NCBI GenBank assembly: GCA_964036315.1
Contig: OZ038480.1
Coordinates: 15,732,155 to 15,796,154 of the forward strand
Length of the DNA: 64,000 bases
Reading direction: 5' to 3'
DNA from: Acanthosepion esculentum
Taxonomy: Eukaryota; Mollusca; Cephalopoda; Sepiida; Sepiidae
Shown: positions 13,483 to 25,445 of the stretch, in pieces
Numbering within the stretch: position 1 is the first letter of the stretch
Layout of the letters: each line of letters starts with the position of its first letter
Translations under genes and position numbers: made by a program
Notes under the pieces: model-generated
Seen by the model: only the letters and a program-made list of their open reading frames with translations
The model's database searches: none
Told to the model about the DNA's origin: nothing

Positions 13483-14640
13483 GATGGTTGGAGTATGGGG
13501 AAGCATATAACGGTTCAGCACATAACTAAGCATCCACAAAATGGAGAAATTGCTGCATATGTGGATGAAAGATCAGGTCCAAATGAGGTTCCATTGAGCC
13601 TTTTTACTGCGCAGATGTGAAGGGTAGAAGCCTATTTCAAACTTTGAAGGAGTGTATCCAAGAAGACGATAACCAAGAATTTGTAGCAAGTACTGTTTCA
13701 AGAGATTCGAGAAAAGACTCCAAATTCATAGTGTTAGAATTACTGGAGAAGTAGCAAGTGCAGATGTGGAAGCAGCTTATAAGTTTGCTGACAGCCTGGA
13801 TGAAGTAATTAAGGATGAGGCATATCTATCAGAACAAATATTTAATGTAGATGAAACAGGATTGTTTTGTAAGCAGATGTCAGCACACACTTACATCCAC
13901 AAAGAAGTCAAAAGCATACCTGGATTTAAATCATATAAGGAGAGGATGACTACTGCTTTGTGAGATCACCACGGAGTTTAAGCTGAAGCCTTTCTTAATT
14001 TATCACTTGGAAAACCTTGGGTGTTCCAGAATGTCATCAAGCACACACGGCTAGTCTACTTTTATTCTAACCATAAAGCATGGATGACACAATCATAAAA
14101 TTGTTTTAATCCTCAAGTTTGCAAATATTGTTTGGAGAGAGGAATGCCTTTCAAGATTGTTTCTGGTGGATAATGTGCCTGGATATGTACCTCATCTAGA
14201 TGACCATCATCCTGATGTGAAAGTTTGTTTTTTTTTTTTTTTATCAGCAAACACAACTTCACTCATCCAATCTATGGTCCAAGGTTAGATTGCTGCATTC
14301 ACGGTAAACTGTTTCTGAACTACCTTCACCCAAGCCATAGCCTCTATAGATGCCAACCCAGAACTAAGACTTTTTAAAACATTTATAAGTGTACCAAGAA
14401 TCTCCTCATGGTCTAAGAGGCTGTGATGAAGTGCAAGAATTACACATGGAAGAAAGTGTGTTAAGTGCAATGTTAATGATGACGTTGAATTTGACAGTGA
14501 ACATAAACTTGAAATTTTTCAGAGGGTGGAGAAATAGTAAAATTGGCATGTCAACTTTCTTTGGAGTGGGAATTAAAGGGGATTTTAGATCTTGAATCTG
14601 GAGAACTTACACATGAAGGGATAATCACATTGGAAGAAGA
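13483..14640 (+). pseudogene. Tigger/pogo-like DDE transposase relic
   Basis: Plus-strand frames broken by stops and frameshifts carry a Tigger-type transposase in order. The frame at 13766-13963 includes EQIFNVDETGLFCKQM, the first catalytic Asp region, with HTYIHKEVKS after it. Downstream come pieces resembling 'KAWMTQS', 'MPFKI' and 'HLDDHHPDVK', where the second Asp would lie, then the C-terminal DEVQELHMEE segment. A T-run (14227-14242) interrupts it. The pogo/Tigger family transposes into TA sites; I could not define the inverted repeats here. It is clearly dead. Confidence 0.8.
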
Positions 14641-15069
14641 GTAACAGAAGGAGGAATTTAATTTTACCCTTCTGATAATCCCTTAATCAGAAGGTTTATC
14701 TCTACTGAATAAACTCCTTGCACATTTTGAAGGAATGGACCTAAACTTTTTTTTGTGTCCACTCTAATCTGATCTTGTCTAATTTGTTCACTTTACCAAA
14801 TCTTAATTTATATAGACTTTTGAAGTTTTTCTTCACAAAGTCTACAAGATTATATAGTAATTCAGATTAAAAAAAAAAAAAAAAAAAAAAGTAAAAAGGA
14901 TTTGTGGAAAGCCATGAATGTCTACATCCTAAAGAAACCTAGCATTAAATGAAAAAAATAAAAACTAACCACCTTATTACTAAAACTAGCTTACAAATTT
15001 GTATATGCAATAGAGTGAGAATGTAGGAAACAAATGATTTTGACTTTGTTTAATTAACTCCCAAAATAG

Positions 15070-15111
<42 letters not shown>

Positions 15112-16157
15112 ATAAAAGGAGGGAGGAGTATGTATAAACAAGGTAAATGAGATCTCTATTAGTTTGAATGAAATACATGTCAAAGAAGTAATTTCAATAA
15201 TAGTAACACACACACACGTGCACAATAGAAAGAACAGAAGAGGAAAATGTTATTCCTCTAAATACAAATGATAATTATGAGAAGAGAGAGAGGAGGGAGT
15301 GAGAAACTATTCAAAAAAAGAGAGAGAAAGAGAAAAAAGGAATTAGTACAAATAAAATGTTAATTTAAAACATACCCTACAATTTCTTTCTATAATAAAT
15401 GACAGCATAAATAGATATATTTATTCTTTTTATTATTTTTTTTGTTGTCTAAACCTGAGTACAGAAAATAAAACTATGTCAGTTACTTTGATATGCACAA
15501 GATCTAAATGGTATTTCTGCTGACATTATGCTAATATTGATAAATATTTATCAATTTTTACACTTGATCAGTTTTTAATGTACATAACTGCAATCCTCAA
15601 ATGTACCTATTAGAGAATCATTATATATTTCTCTCTCTCATATGTGTGTATGTAAAAATTTAAGATATAAATAAAATGTATCTGCAAAGACAAAATTAAT
15701 TAAAAAAATGGCAAGCTCTTGGCATTTTAACCAATATCCATATTTTAAAGTTCTCAATTAGAAACATTCTACAGCGTTGCTTACCCCTGGTTATTAAGAT
15801 TTTTTTTGTTTTTTATTTATTTAGTTAGTTAGTTAGTTTTTCACCTAATTCCAGTACTTTTTTTTAAAATTTTCAGTCAACCAACTCTCAGCATGCGCAT
15901 TGCTGGTGAAGCAAAGAAAGAGACTGCAATATAACAATACACAACAGAGAACAGATGTTTATTTCAGTTGCAGAGAATTTCAAAGTATGCTCTTAGACTG
16001 ATGGACAAAACAGGTTGGACTATTTGCTGTGTTGGTCCATAAGAGAATTGTTGCAGATAGCAAAATGAAATGAAATGACCTAAGTACAAGGAAAACTTCA
16101 AATCCCCCTCACTAAAAATGTTAATTGCTAATATATGTGTGTGTGAGAGAGAGAGAA
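14641..16157. other. Simple-repeat-rich interval
   Basis: Contains a poly-A run (14870-14890), a TA tract (15074-15102), a purine tract of AGAG type (15280-15340) and otherwise AT-rich DNA. No gene seen. Confidence 0.5.
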
Positions 16158-17514
16158 CAGCGATGGGAAAATTGTCACTATTTTATATTTTTAATTTCAT
16201 GCATGCACATTGTATTTGATTTCATCAACTGCACAGTACAGTAGGGTCAGCTGGGTACCATTTATGAGAGAAAAAAAACACCATGATGAAAATTGGGCAA
16301 ATTGTCGCCATTTTATATTTTTAATTTTGTGCATGCACATTATTTCTTATTTTGTTGACTGCACAGTATAGTAGGGTCACCATCTGTGAGAAAAAGAACA
16401 CCATGAAGGAATTCTTTCCATCAGAAATTTGGAAATGGTATGCTGTACTGCTTGGCATTCATGCTGAAAGCTCTGATACAAACATTTCAGAGTGTTTGGT
16501 TGTCAATCAGTGCAAAGGATTCAGAAAGAGTTGGGTGAGTCTAATGGTGATTATGAAGGTATGGCAGCTCAGAAAACTCACTCTGATCATTCTGAATTTG
16601 TTGGTGAGATCCAGGCCATGATTGGCAAAGATCACTCCAAGACAATCAGATCCATAGCCGAGACATAGAAGTGTCAGAGCTTTTTTTTATCAGGCAGATA
16701 GTGCATGAAAACATTCATTATTTCTTATACAAGATGAGGAAGGGCCAATTTTTATCCCAAGCCATGAAGGACAAGAGGAAAGACCACACTACAAAGATTT
16801 TGAACAAACTCGAGCATCCCCTCCAACCAAACATGCTTTGGTTTTTCTCAGAGAAGAAAATTTTCTAGCAGGATAAGATAGTGAACACACAGAACAACCA
16901 TTGGCTTGATGTGTCGGCAAAAGATGTACCAAGAGAGATGAAAACCAAATATTCAGTCAACATCATGGTGTGTCAACTGATCACTAGTGATGGTGACGTT
17001 ATGCCTACATTCATCTTCCCAGAGAGCCTCAGAACAACATGGAGGACTACATCAAGAGCCTTGAGGAGCTAATGCTGCCCTGGGCCAAGAGGGTGGCTGC
17101 TATGTCTGGCAACAGGACTCAGCACCAAGCCACACAAGCAGGAGAATCCAGTGATGGCTGTCAAACAATTTCTGCAACCACATCACCCCGTACATTTGGC
17201 CACCTAACTCCCCAGACTGCAACCCTCTTGATTATTATGTGTGGGGGCACAATTGAGCAAGAAACCAACAAAGATTCTTGTAACACCAAAATGAACTGAA
17301 GGCAAGGATTATGGCAGCACTCACCAACAATAAGTAGACCATCCAGAAGAGATGCAGGAGGCCGTGGTGGAAGCCAATGACGATTTTATTGAATAAATTT
17401 ACTCTTTACTACTTCAAGATATTTTTGTGTTATTTTGGTAAATATTTCAGTTAAAATGAGATGTCAGTGTCATTTTCATTTTTGCATAATTTAGATGACA
17501 ATCTATCCATCACA

Positions 17515-17518
<4 letters not shown>
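16158..17518 (+). mobile_element. Mariner-type transposon, longer copy with duplicated 5' end
   Basis: Same family as 9857-10724. The left end occurs twice in tandem (about 16160-16290 and 16295-16405), each with the word ATTGTC(A/G)C(T/C)ATTTTATATTTTTAATTT. Frames then give the helix-turn-helix (NISECLVVNQ), SEFVGEI, the segment LIRQIVHENIHYFLYKMRKG, PLQPNMLWFFS, and finally WPPNSPDCNPL at the C-terminus; stops and shifts break it. It ends at TATCCATCACACAC beside a (TA)n tract at 17519-17545. It carries the central region that the other two copies have lost. Confidence 0.88.
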
Positions 17519-17545
<27 letters not shown>

Positions 17546-17720
17546 ATCACTTTATCTCAAACAAGGTGATAATGCCACCAAGACACAAAGGTCTACCTAA
17601 AATCCAATCTTAAACAGGAAGCAAGAGATGGACCTCTATTCCTGTTCAAAAGACCCAGCAGTGCACACCAGACAATAGGCAAACCTATCTACTTCTATTG
17701 ATCTGTTATATTTATACAAA
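17546..17720 (-). mobile_element. LINE 3' end fragment (family A relative)
   Basis: CAAACAAGGTGATAATGCCACCAAGACACAA and CCTGTTCAAAAGAC recur at 29930-30075. The start resembles the 3' ends of family A LINEs (AAGCAAGGT...AGCCACTAA). It abuts the (TA)n tract left by the mariner insertion. Confidence 0.6.
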
Positions 17721-17814
17721 ATGGTACAGTAGTGAGCTGTAAGATGAACTTGTTAACCATTGCAATACAACCATACCCAAAATTAATAAAGTATCCTTTG
17801 TAGCCCTTAGTAAA

Positions 17815-18395
17815 TTTTGTACTTTTGCTATATTTCCTCATCCTTGTTCTGCTATTTACACAAGCTCATTAGGTAAGTCATGCACTGCTTTCCTCTGTCA
17901 CTCTTGCCTTCAATATGACCTGTGAGTATCAAATTTTCCAAGCATTCTTTCCTCATTATTAGCCCTAGAAATTTCAGTTCTCTCTTTCTGATGTTATTTA
18001 TAAGTGTCCTCTTTGCTTCCATTTTCTCTAAAGCTTTGTTATTGCTCACATATTCAGACTATGGTATTCCCAGCATCTTTCTGTAGAAAGACATTACTGT
18101 TGCCTCAACTCTTCTCCATCTGTGATGGGATGGTGTAGCATTTACTGCCATATAGGAGGACTGATATTACATAACAGTTCAGTACTCTTTGTTTTTAATT
18201 AAATTTTCCTGTTCCTTAATACTTTGCTTAAATTTTTGAGAAGGTATGTTTCATTATCCTAATGCACCTTTGGATTTCAGTGTTGCAGTTACCATCCTCT
18301 GTTAAAACATACTCTAGATACTGAAATTCAACAAGTGCATAAATTTGAGTATCTCCAAGATATATGATCTATGATCTTCAAAAATTTATATGCAA
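17815..18395 (-). mobile_element. LINE fragment (family B), RT C-terminal region
   Basis: The minus-strand frame at 17852-18049 reads IRKRELKFLGLIMRKECLENL, followed by TGHIEGKSDRG. This is the common C-terminal pattern (IRKR-QLRFLGH-MR--GLE-L--TG-I-G-R-RGRQ) of a widespread non-LTR RT family. The same text extends to the left of another copy at 50815-51070. Broken by stops. Confidence 0.8.
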
Positions 18396-18560
18396 CATCT
18401 ATCGCCATCTTCTGTCTTTCTCAATCCTGTTCTTTTATTGTTCTTTTTCCTTACTAATGTTTTCTTAGATTCTTTCCCTTTCAGTAACCACTTGCATCAT
18501 AGTAGTATTATCACCTTGCTTTGAGCAAAATGATTAAAGAAAGAATATATAACAATATTT
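18395..18560 (+). mobile_element. LINE (family A) 3' tail, plus strand
   Basis: ATCGCCATCTTCTGTCTTTCTCAATCCTGTTC...TATCACCTTGCTTTGAGCAAAATGATTAAAGAA parallels 60020-60160 (ATCACCATCTCCTATCTTCCTGAATCC...GCCTTGCTTGAGGTGAAATGATTAAA). Only the last part of the element is present. Confidence 0.65.
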
Positions 18561-18689
18561 TGGTAGTGACCATTAATTTAGTACTTTTGATTGATTCATT
18601 CATTTTCTACAGCTTATCAAACTCTTGCAGGTTATATAGAGCCAGAAAATATTTTTAGATTGTAAGATTTTTTTTTTTTTGAGATAATA

Positions 18690-18982
18690 ACGGTTTAGTG
18701 ATACAAATCTTACTAATTAACCCATAGCTAGGGAGAGAAGAGGTGGATTCATACCTTTCCCAAGGGTATTTGTATGTAAGTGAATATAACTAACCCAACA
18801 GGAATTAGAACTTGGCTCTCCAATTAACAATTCCAAGCCATTATCCATTACACCACCAGTACATCCAAGTTTACAGCAACCAGTATTGCCTAGCAGTCAC
18901 TAGATACTGATCAGGGTCAGTGGTGCTTAACTTCAGTGATTGTACGGGAACCTGTGTTTCAACGTGATGTGGCTGTAAGCCA
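18690..18982 (-). mobile_element. Chimeric SINE: 5S rRNA-like head, tRNA-like unit and body
   Basis: Read on the minus strand, 18868-18980 resembles 5S rRNA, with CTTACAGCCACATCACGTTGAAA, the internal box GAAGTTAAGCACC, CTGATCAGTA and a closing GGTTGCTGTAAACTTGG. It is followed directly by GATGTACTGGTGGTGTAATGGATAATGGCTTGG, a tRNA-like A box, and a B-box-like GTTCTAATTCC. The body reads TTCACTTACATACAAATACCCTTGGGAAAGG. The 5S-tRNA junction is nearly the same at 43965-44000. RNA polymerase III would transcribe an active copy; this one is decayed. Confidence 0.8.
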
Positions 18983-19379
18983 GTATTTACAAAGTTCATT
19001 AGTTATCCAAATATACTGATGCATAAAATGTAAAAATATAACAATGAGATGCCATGAGCCCAATCATTATTGTAATCAGTCAAATTGAGCAGATCTGGAA
19101 AGATAATTGGGTATACTACTTATAAACACATTTTTCTTGCTTTAGAAAATAACTGGAGCATTAGCGTTTGTTAAAATCCATTTGATGATAAGGTCATAAG
19201 TTTGATATTAATAACTCAAAATAAAAAAGGATATGTTATTGCTCCAATTTGGTCATCAAAAGCAAGAGTATGTCATTATCACTAATTTATTATGCATATG
19301 ACAGTTCTATTCTTCAAGTAATGTTTGCCTTAATTATTAATTGACCACTGACAATGTCTTTCCATTTGAAAGAGTATTT

Positions 19380-19690
19380 TCGTATTGGTCATTATATTCA
19401 CAATGTTTCAGCTATTGTACTCTCCAGCCTTACTCAAATGTTTGTAATTGTATTTGATAACCTTCTTGGAATTTCAAAACAAACCCTTTATTCAAGCCAT
19501 AGAGTAGATTGTTCTCATTCCATTTTTCCATACTTAGGGAATATTACATATGACTTAATCCCCCCCCCACAGTTTTTATTCACATTTATGTTACTTGTCC
19601 AGGTCTTTCACTGAACCAGTGTACATAACTTTTCAGCACCACCAAACCCAGAGATTGAACTCACAACTGCCAGAGAACTAAATATGTTTT
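19380..19690. repeat. Dispersed repeat, family R3
   Basis: Shares CACAATGTTTCAGCTATTGTACTC(T)CCAGCCTT, AACCCTTTATT and the closing GAGATTGAACTCACAACTGCCAGA with 40900-41180 and 36200-36420. The closing part resembles a tRNA B box in reverse complement. A C9 run lies at 19561-19569. Confidence 0.6.
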
Positions 19691-20834
19691 AATTAAGTCG
19701 AGAGCACAATGTGACAATATATTGTGACTACAAAACCAAGATTAGTGCTAGTCTGAATGGAAAGGCTACTATGGTATACTATAATGATGATAATTTTATA
19801 CGTCAAAAATTCCTGACTACTGACAATCCCTTACTTACTAATTTTTAATGTACAACAAACAGATTGAATGCTAAAATTTGCTAAAAGAATTTTAAGATAA
19901 AAAAAGAAAAAAGTCTGGTGATTAATTATCAATTGTTCTCTTTCTGATGGAAATATTTATTTTGTTAAAATATAATGGAGAGAGAGATTATAAAAAGTGT
20001 TAAGGTATGCTGAAGCTATGCCAACGTATCGAGTTCAAATGCATTGTCATTGTTAATATACAACTATGATTATGCTCTCATTTTTTTTACTCAGAATTTG
20101 TTGTCACAATATAATGAAAGTTTTGACATATTTGTTTAATCAATCCTATCCTTTAAATTCAGTTACATAAAACACTAGTATTAAAGTCATCCACAATGCA
20201 TTTCTATAGTAAAACACTTATATATTTATTGATATAGCAAATATATATTTACTATATCAATAAATAAATATATATTTATTGATATAGCAAACGTAGCAGT
20301 TTGCTATATCAATAGATATATAATAATCATTAGAATGAATGAAAGTTCTGATGTACTTGTTTTATCAACCCTACTCATAATTTCATGGCTTACATAAATA
20401 ACTAGTTTCAAAATGAAAAATATGATTAAAAATAGTGATACATTTTAAAGTCAAATACAAATATACTGCAATCTATAAAATATACTTGATCATTTTGATC
20501 ATTAAGCACGACCCATCTGTCTGGCATCCCAAGCTGCCTCAATAGAGCTGATTTTATACATAATTCTCTGCCCACATATCAAACTGTTTGTATGCCAAAT
20601 TTTCCATTGTTTAAAAAGACCAAATCCTATGTTTTGAATTACACCATTTCATTTAGAGCCATTGCTCCAAAACCCCAAAAATATTCAGCTGACATATCTA
20701 TCAGAAGCAAAATCAAAAACATGCTCTGACTTGTCCAATTCAAGGTCACACCTGGTCTCTCGACAAATATTTGTGCCTGGAAAAATTAATAAGGACTAGA
20801 TTAACCTACACCAATCCATTCCAAATCGTTGCCT
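19691..20834. other. AT-rich interval with a hairpin cluster
   Basis: The word TTTATTGATATAGCAAA and its complement alternate four times between 20225 and 20325, giving several mutually exclusive hairpins. No gene is seen in the remainder. Confidence 0.5.
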
Positions 20835-21345
20835 TGAAATTTAAAAACTACAATATTTGCCAATAAAAAGTTACCTTGTCATACAGGCAGTGGCACCATA
20901 CATTAACACTACCTCTACAGTGGTGCAAAAGAATCCCTGTTTGAAGTTGTCTGGTAGATCAGATTTCCAGATTACGTCCATTTTATTCAAGGCAACCCAG
21001 TCTTTAGCTATGCAAATTTTCACATCCTTTTCAGTAGAATTTATCTCACTTCCTAGGTATGTAAAAGATTTGACATATTTTATTGATTCACCTGAGAGTT
21101 TGTATTGAGCCTTGTTGGTTGAAGGCCTATGAATTCAGTTTTAGACATAGTCCAACATCATTGGCAGTGTTTTCTAGATGATGTAGGAGTACTGTGGCAT
21201 TGGTAATGGTGTCTGCAGGGTTATCTGCATAGTCAATATCTGTCAGCTTTCTTGCAGAATATTGACTTGAGTGTCTTGGTGATAAAGTAAAACCTAAATG
21301 ATGATGTGTGTTGATGGAAGTTCTCAATATATAATCAAGGATGGA
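20835..21345 (-). mobile_element. LINE fragment (family B), RT core region
   Basis: The minus-strand frame at 21127-21327 reads LGFTLSPRHSSQYSARKLTD followed by IDYADNPAD, i.e. RT motif C (YADD) with the second Asp changed to Asn. The next segment toward 20860 reads STEKDVKICIAKDW...IWKSDLPDNFKQ, which matches what follows the RT core in this family. Dead copy. Confidence 0.8.
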
Positions 21346-22715
21346 AAATAATTTAACTGAATTTGGAGTTTAACCAAAAGTAGGAATGTTCAGCTGTCAT
21401 GCCATCATCTGAAACCTACTTAAAGGATAAATTCAATCTATACTTAACTAATTTTTAAAAATTTATTTATTGATAATTTTGTATATGTTCTTAATTCAGA
21501 AAAATATCAGTTTCCAGAAGCAATTGAAAAAGGACTTCATCCATTTTGTAGCAAAAATCACAGCTATCAGATCAAGAGAGAAAATCAAATCAATTTAAAT
21601 TGTTTTAAATTTTGTATGTTTTTTTTTCATGATTTTTCCCTACCTTAATTTCTTTTATGTGTACAATAATCTGTCTTACAAAAAAAGATAACAGCTTGGC
21701 CACCTGCCTCATAAGTGAAATAGTTATATATTTATTTATTGGGGAATGAGGTTAACCATCATAAAAAGCCAAACTTTCAAAATGTTTATTATTTTTTCAT
21801 CATACAAGGCCTACCCATTGAAAAGATGGGTGTATTGCAACATTTATCACTCTGTACAGAAGTAAATATTATTACTCGTGCACTTGCTATTGTAATTGAG
21901 TCCAGGTAAAAGGCCACAATGCCAAAGATGGTTTTCAAGGCATGCAAGCCATTCCCCACTTTGAATACAATATCTCTTGCACTGTTCTTGTCCATTTGTG
22001 CTATGACTGTGCTAGACTAAGCAAAGTAAATACCAAAGGAAGCTGGCTCACCATTCCCAGTTGGAAGACTGGTGCTACACAGTCTTCATAATTAGATTTA
22101 CTCCTAACTAACATTGGGTTGTACTATGATTAGTAAGTATCAAGACACTTAACAACTTTAAGTTTTAGCTTAGATCAAGTTCTTGATAAGTTCAAGATCT
22201 TATTTCTTTCTATAAAGTAGGAATGCTTAATAAAATTAATAATTTAGAACATATTGATAGAGTGGATATTTACAAGATGCTAAAAAGTCTTTCACCACAA
22301 CAATTTCTTAATATCAGTATTCTAATATTTCGTTGTGAAATACTGATTTTGGAAAGTGGGTTGGGCCAAGAATTCCATACCTCTTGTAGTCTGGCATAGG
22401 GGCATAATAGTTGAGTACCTAATAAAGCTAAAGCTCACAAGCAATGGTTTGAGAGATCAAGCGTTTGCAAAAGATTACTCACAGTAAAGCACCCTTATCA
22501 GTCAAGTACAGAGGTACAATATTGGAACAGCCACAGAAGACCAAATTCTCTAAATTAGTAACTAAACTATAAGATGAGCTTGACAATCATCATTTTATGG
22601 CAGGTTTCTGTTAACATTTAGCTTAGTCTGCCACATGGGCACAATAGTTGAGCACTCAGAGAGGATCAAAAGCATTACATTAGCAAGTAGTTTGTGAAAC
22701 TAGTTCATTAACCAT

Positions 22716-22756
<41 letters not shown>

Positions 22757-23689
22757 ACATCTGTTACGCCCACTGATTTCATTTTATGACATTTCAAGAA
22801 ATTCTTTTTTGCATTAATGTTTATATTATTAAAAAGGACAAGTCCTTGAAGAATTTAAATTATCAAAACTTTATGGTCAAATAGGACTCCCAATTATAGA
22901 AAATCTGCCTTGAATCATAAAATAAAAAATGCAATAAAACTAAGACATTATATAATTAGAAGAGCTTTTGATTGTTTTTATAAAGAAAATGTGCTGCCTT
23001 AAAGAATCATTTTCATTAGAATAATTTATAAACTTTTAAAATTCTATATTAATTTGTAGTGGCAAAGTGATATTCTTATTAAAGTAAAACTATATTTACT
23101 AATCATAAATGGAAAAGCTTGCTGCAATTCAGTATTTTAAAAAGAATTTTGAATTTGTTTTTTATGTCAATTTTTGTAAATATGGACACCTATACATGAC
23201 ATTATCAGAACATAATACAGGTATGTATATTAAATTTAAAATTTATTGGTAATTTTCTAACATTTCCTCAACAAGCATCTTAATAAGTAAGGCTATAATG
23301 CCAGTGTACCTAAAATTCAATAAAATATTAGAATACTTAAAATATTAAAAAATTTTAAGACTCATGAGTTGTTATTATATAAAAAAGGCATTCACATTGT
23401 ATGTGTCATGTAATTGTTTTTTCAGTTGTGTCCTCTTCAGTTAAATTTTCTAAACATCAGGCTGCCAATAAATCAACACATCAGAAAAAACACCTATCTC
23501 CATGTTAAAAAATGCTTTTCTGCAATATTTAAAACTAATATTTGTTTTAGTTCAGATTAATTAAATTTTAAGTATCTAATTTTCATCAAATAACATTCCA
23601 GAAAAGTATATTTTATTTTTGAAAGATTTAATAAAGGGAATTATTTTGTTTTAACAGATCTGTCAATATGAACAAATTTATAGATTTTT
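21346..23689. other. Interval without recognised genes
   Basis: AT-rich DNA. A (TA)n tract lies at 22720-22753. Two similar phrases, GGGGCATAATAGTTGAGTACCTAATAAAGC (near 22400) and GGGCACAATAGTTGAGCACTCAGAGAGGATC (near 22640), suggest an unclassified repeat. Confidence 0.45.
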
Positions 23690-24130
23690 CTTAAATCATT
23701 TCACACTAAGTAAGGCAATAAAGCAACTAAGATGCAAGAGGTTACTATGTGTGAAAGTATGGGAAAAAGTAAAACGTTATTAAGGAGAGAGAGAACAATC
23801 GAAGAACAGGAATCAAGATAAAAGATAATGATTGATATTGCATTTAAATTTTTAAGGATCAAAGTTGACTGGGAGCAAGAAACTGGAAGAGATTTTCAAG
23901 AAATGCGAGAGATGAATCTGTTAGTATAGAAATTACGGTAATATCTAAACATTTCAAGTGTAAAACAACTTAGCTGCCAATCTAGTACTGTATTTAAATT
24001 TGTAAAGTCAAGGTACCAAAGAGGAAAGCTTACCAGAACAATTACAATGAAAATATTTATGGAAAAAATGCAAGAAAGCTACATTACGACAGTGGGAATG
24101 TGACAGAAGCCAAAACACCAGATAAGTAGA
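23690..24130 (-). mobile_element. LINE fragment (family A), 3' region
   Basis: Parallels 1538-1955 throughout: CTAAGTAAGGCAATAAAGCAACTAAGATGCAAGAGG, GATCAAAGTTGACTGG, AATTACAATGAAAATATTTATGG. It is followed by an A-run (24150-24170). No open frame. Confidence 0.75.
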
Positions 24131-24584
24131 TATTTACTAAGTAGAAAAGAAAAAAAAAAAAAAAAAAAAAGATTCCAATCAATTTAAATTTGGTTTGAAA
24201 TACAAAGTTTTTGGTTATTGGAAATATTAAATTTAATCTACAGGCTTGAAATTAAAACTAAATTCAAATATAAATATTTAAACAAATGAGTCTAAACAAT
24301 TCTTGGAATGATAATGATTCTTCTGAATTTGGTACAATTAACAAAGTTGGCAATTTACTATAAAGACAGTTACCACTGCTGACTCATGCAATTTAGCAAT
24401 ATGATATCTGTTTGCATTTAAAATGTTCCTATTGCATGTGTTTACTTTCTTTGCTTTTCAGCAACCAGCTTTAACACGACAAATTAATGAATATAAGCTG
24501 TGGACCAATTAACAGATATTTCTAATATGAGCCTTTCATAATATAATGCACCAAATTAAAAAGAGAGCTCGACCTGCTGCTATG

Positions 24585-24916
24585 GCAGTGATTCTCAATC
24601 ACCATGCTGCGACACACTAGTAGGCTGCACAATCTTCATAAGTATGCTGCAAAATATTGTCATGGCATACACGTGGGTGGGTGGGTGTGTGTGTGTGTGT
24701 GGGTGTGTAACAGTAGTAATGGTTTCATACTAAATAAGCTGCACAAATAGTTGAATAGAAACATTGAAATAAAGTTCATATTTGTGTGTATTTTTGTAAA
24801 ATACAGTTTTATTTCATAACATTTAAATGTATACCCTTTAAAAATTTCGTTATGTGTGCAATAATATTTTCATTTGATCCTAGGTGTGCTGTTGCTTAAA
24901 AAGGTTTTAACAAGGA
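24585..24916. mobile_element. Possible nonautonomous hAT element
   Basis: The left end CAGTGATTCTCAATC is very close to the hAT (Charlie-type) terminal repeat. The complement of the right end (near 24885-24916) reads CTTGTTAAAACCTTTTTAAGCAACAGCACACC, a decayed version of what such elements show. Inside are TGCTGCGACACACTAGTAGGCTGC and a GT/GGGT microsatellite. A clear 8-bp duplication is not visible. Confidence 0.4.
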
Positions 24917-25037
24917 AACATGGTGGTATGGTAATGCTAGAGTTTGTTTTCTTTTTTTAAAGAGCTGCTAAGCACAAAAGTTTAAATATATCATATCAGT
25001 GTATATCAGGAGTCCAGTAACCCATTAGCCATAGGAG

Positions 25038-25040
<3 letters not shown>

Positions 25041-25084
<44 letters not shown>
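25041..25084. repeat. (TA)n microsatellite
   Basis: About 22 uninterrupted TA units next to a SINE copy. Confidence 0.95.
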
Positions 25085-25085
<1 letters not shown>

Positions 25086-25445
25086 CAACTAGAGCAGCAG
25101 TGGGTGTGTCTAGGATAAGATAGCTTGAGAGAGCCCATCTCTCTTCAGACAGGTTTTGAATTCAGTTGTTTTTCTCCTAGTCTGGTTGCCATAACAAGGT
25201 TAAAGAGCCTAGTCAGCCCTATTATATACAGTGGTTTGAATTCAGCAGTTTTCTTCTAAACTGGATTCCAGCCAATGCAAAAAGTCCCGTTTGTCCTACT
25301 GTTTAACCCATAGCTGAAGGAAGATGGATTCATACCTTTTCCAAGGGCATTAGTATAAAAATGAAATAAACAGAGGTAGAATTTGAACTTGACATTCAGA
25401 TTCCACTTTCCACACCAATAACTGTTACACTACCTGTACAGTGTA
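25085..25445 (-). mobile_element. SINE (tRNA-type, same body as the 5S-tRNA family)
   Basis: In reverse complement it carries the head GTAGTGTAACAGTTATTGGTGTGG and the shared body (GAAGGAAGATGGATTCATACCTTTTCCAAGGGCATT on the plus strand). The 3' part contains a partial internal duplication: the TTTGAATTCAG...TTTTCT block occurs at 25150 and 25235. No 5S part is visible. Confidence 0.65.
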
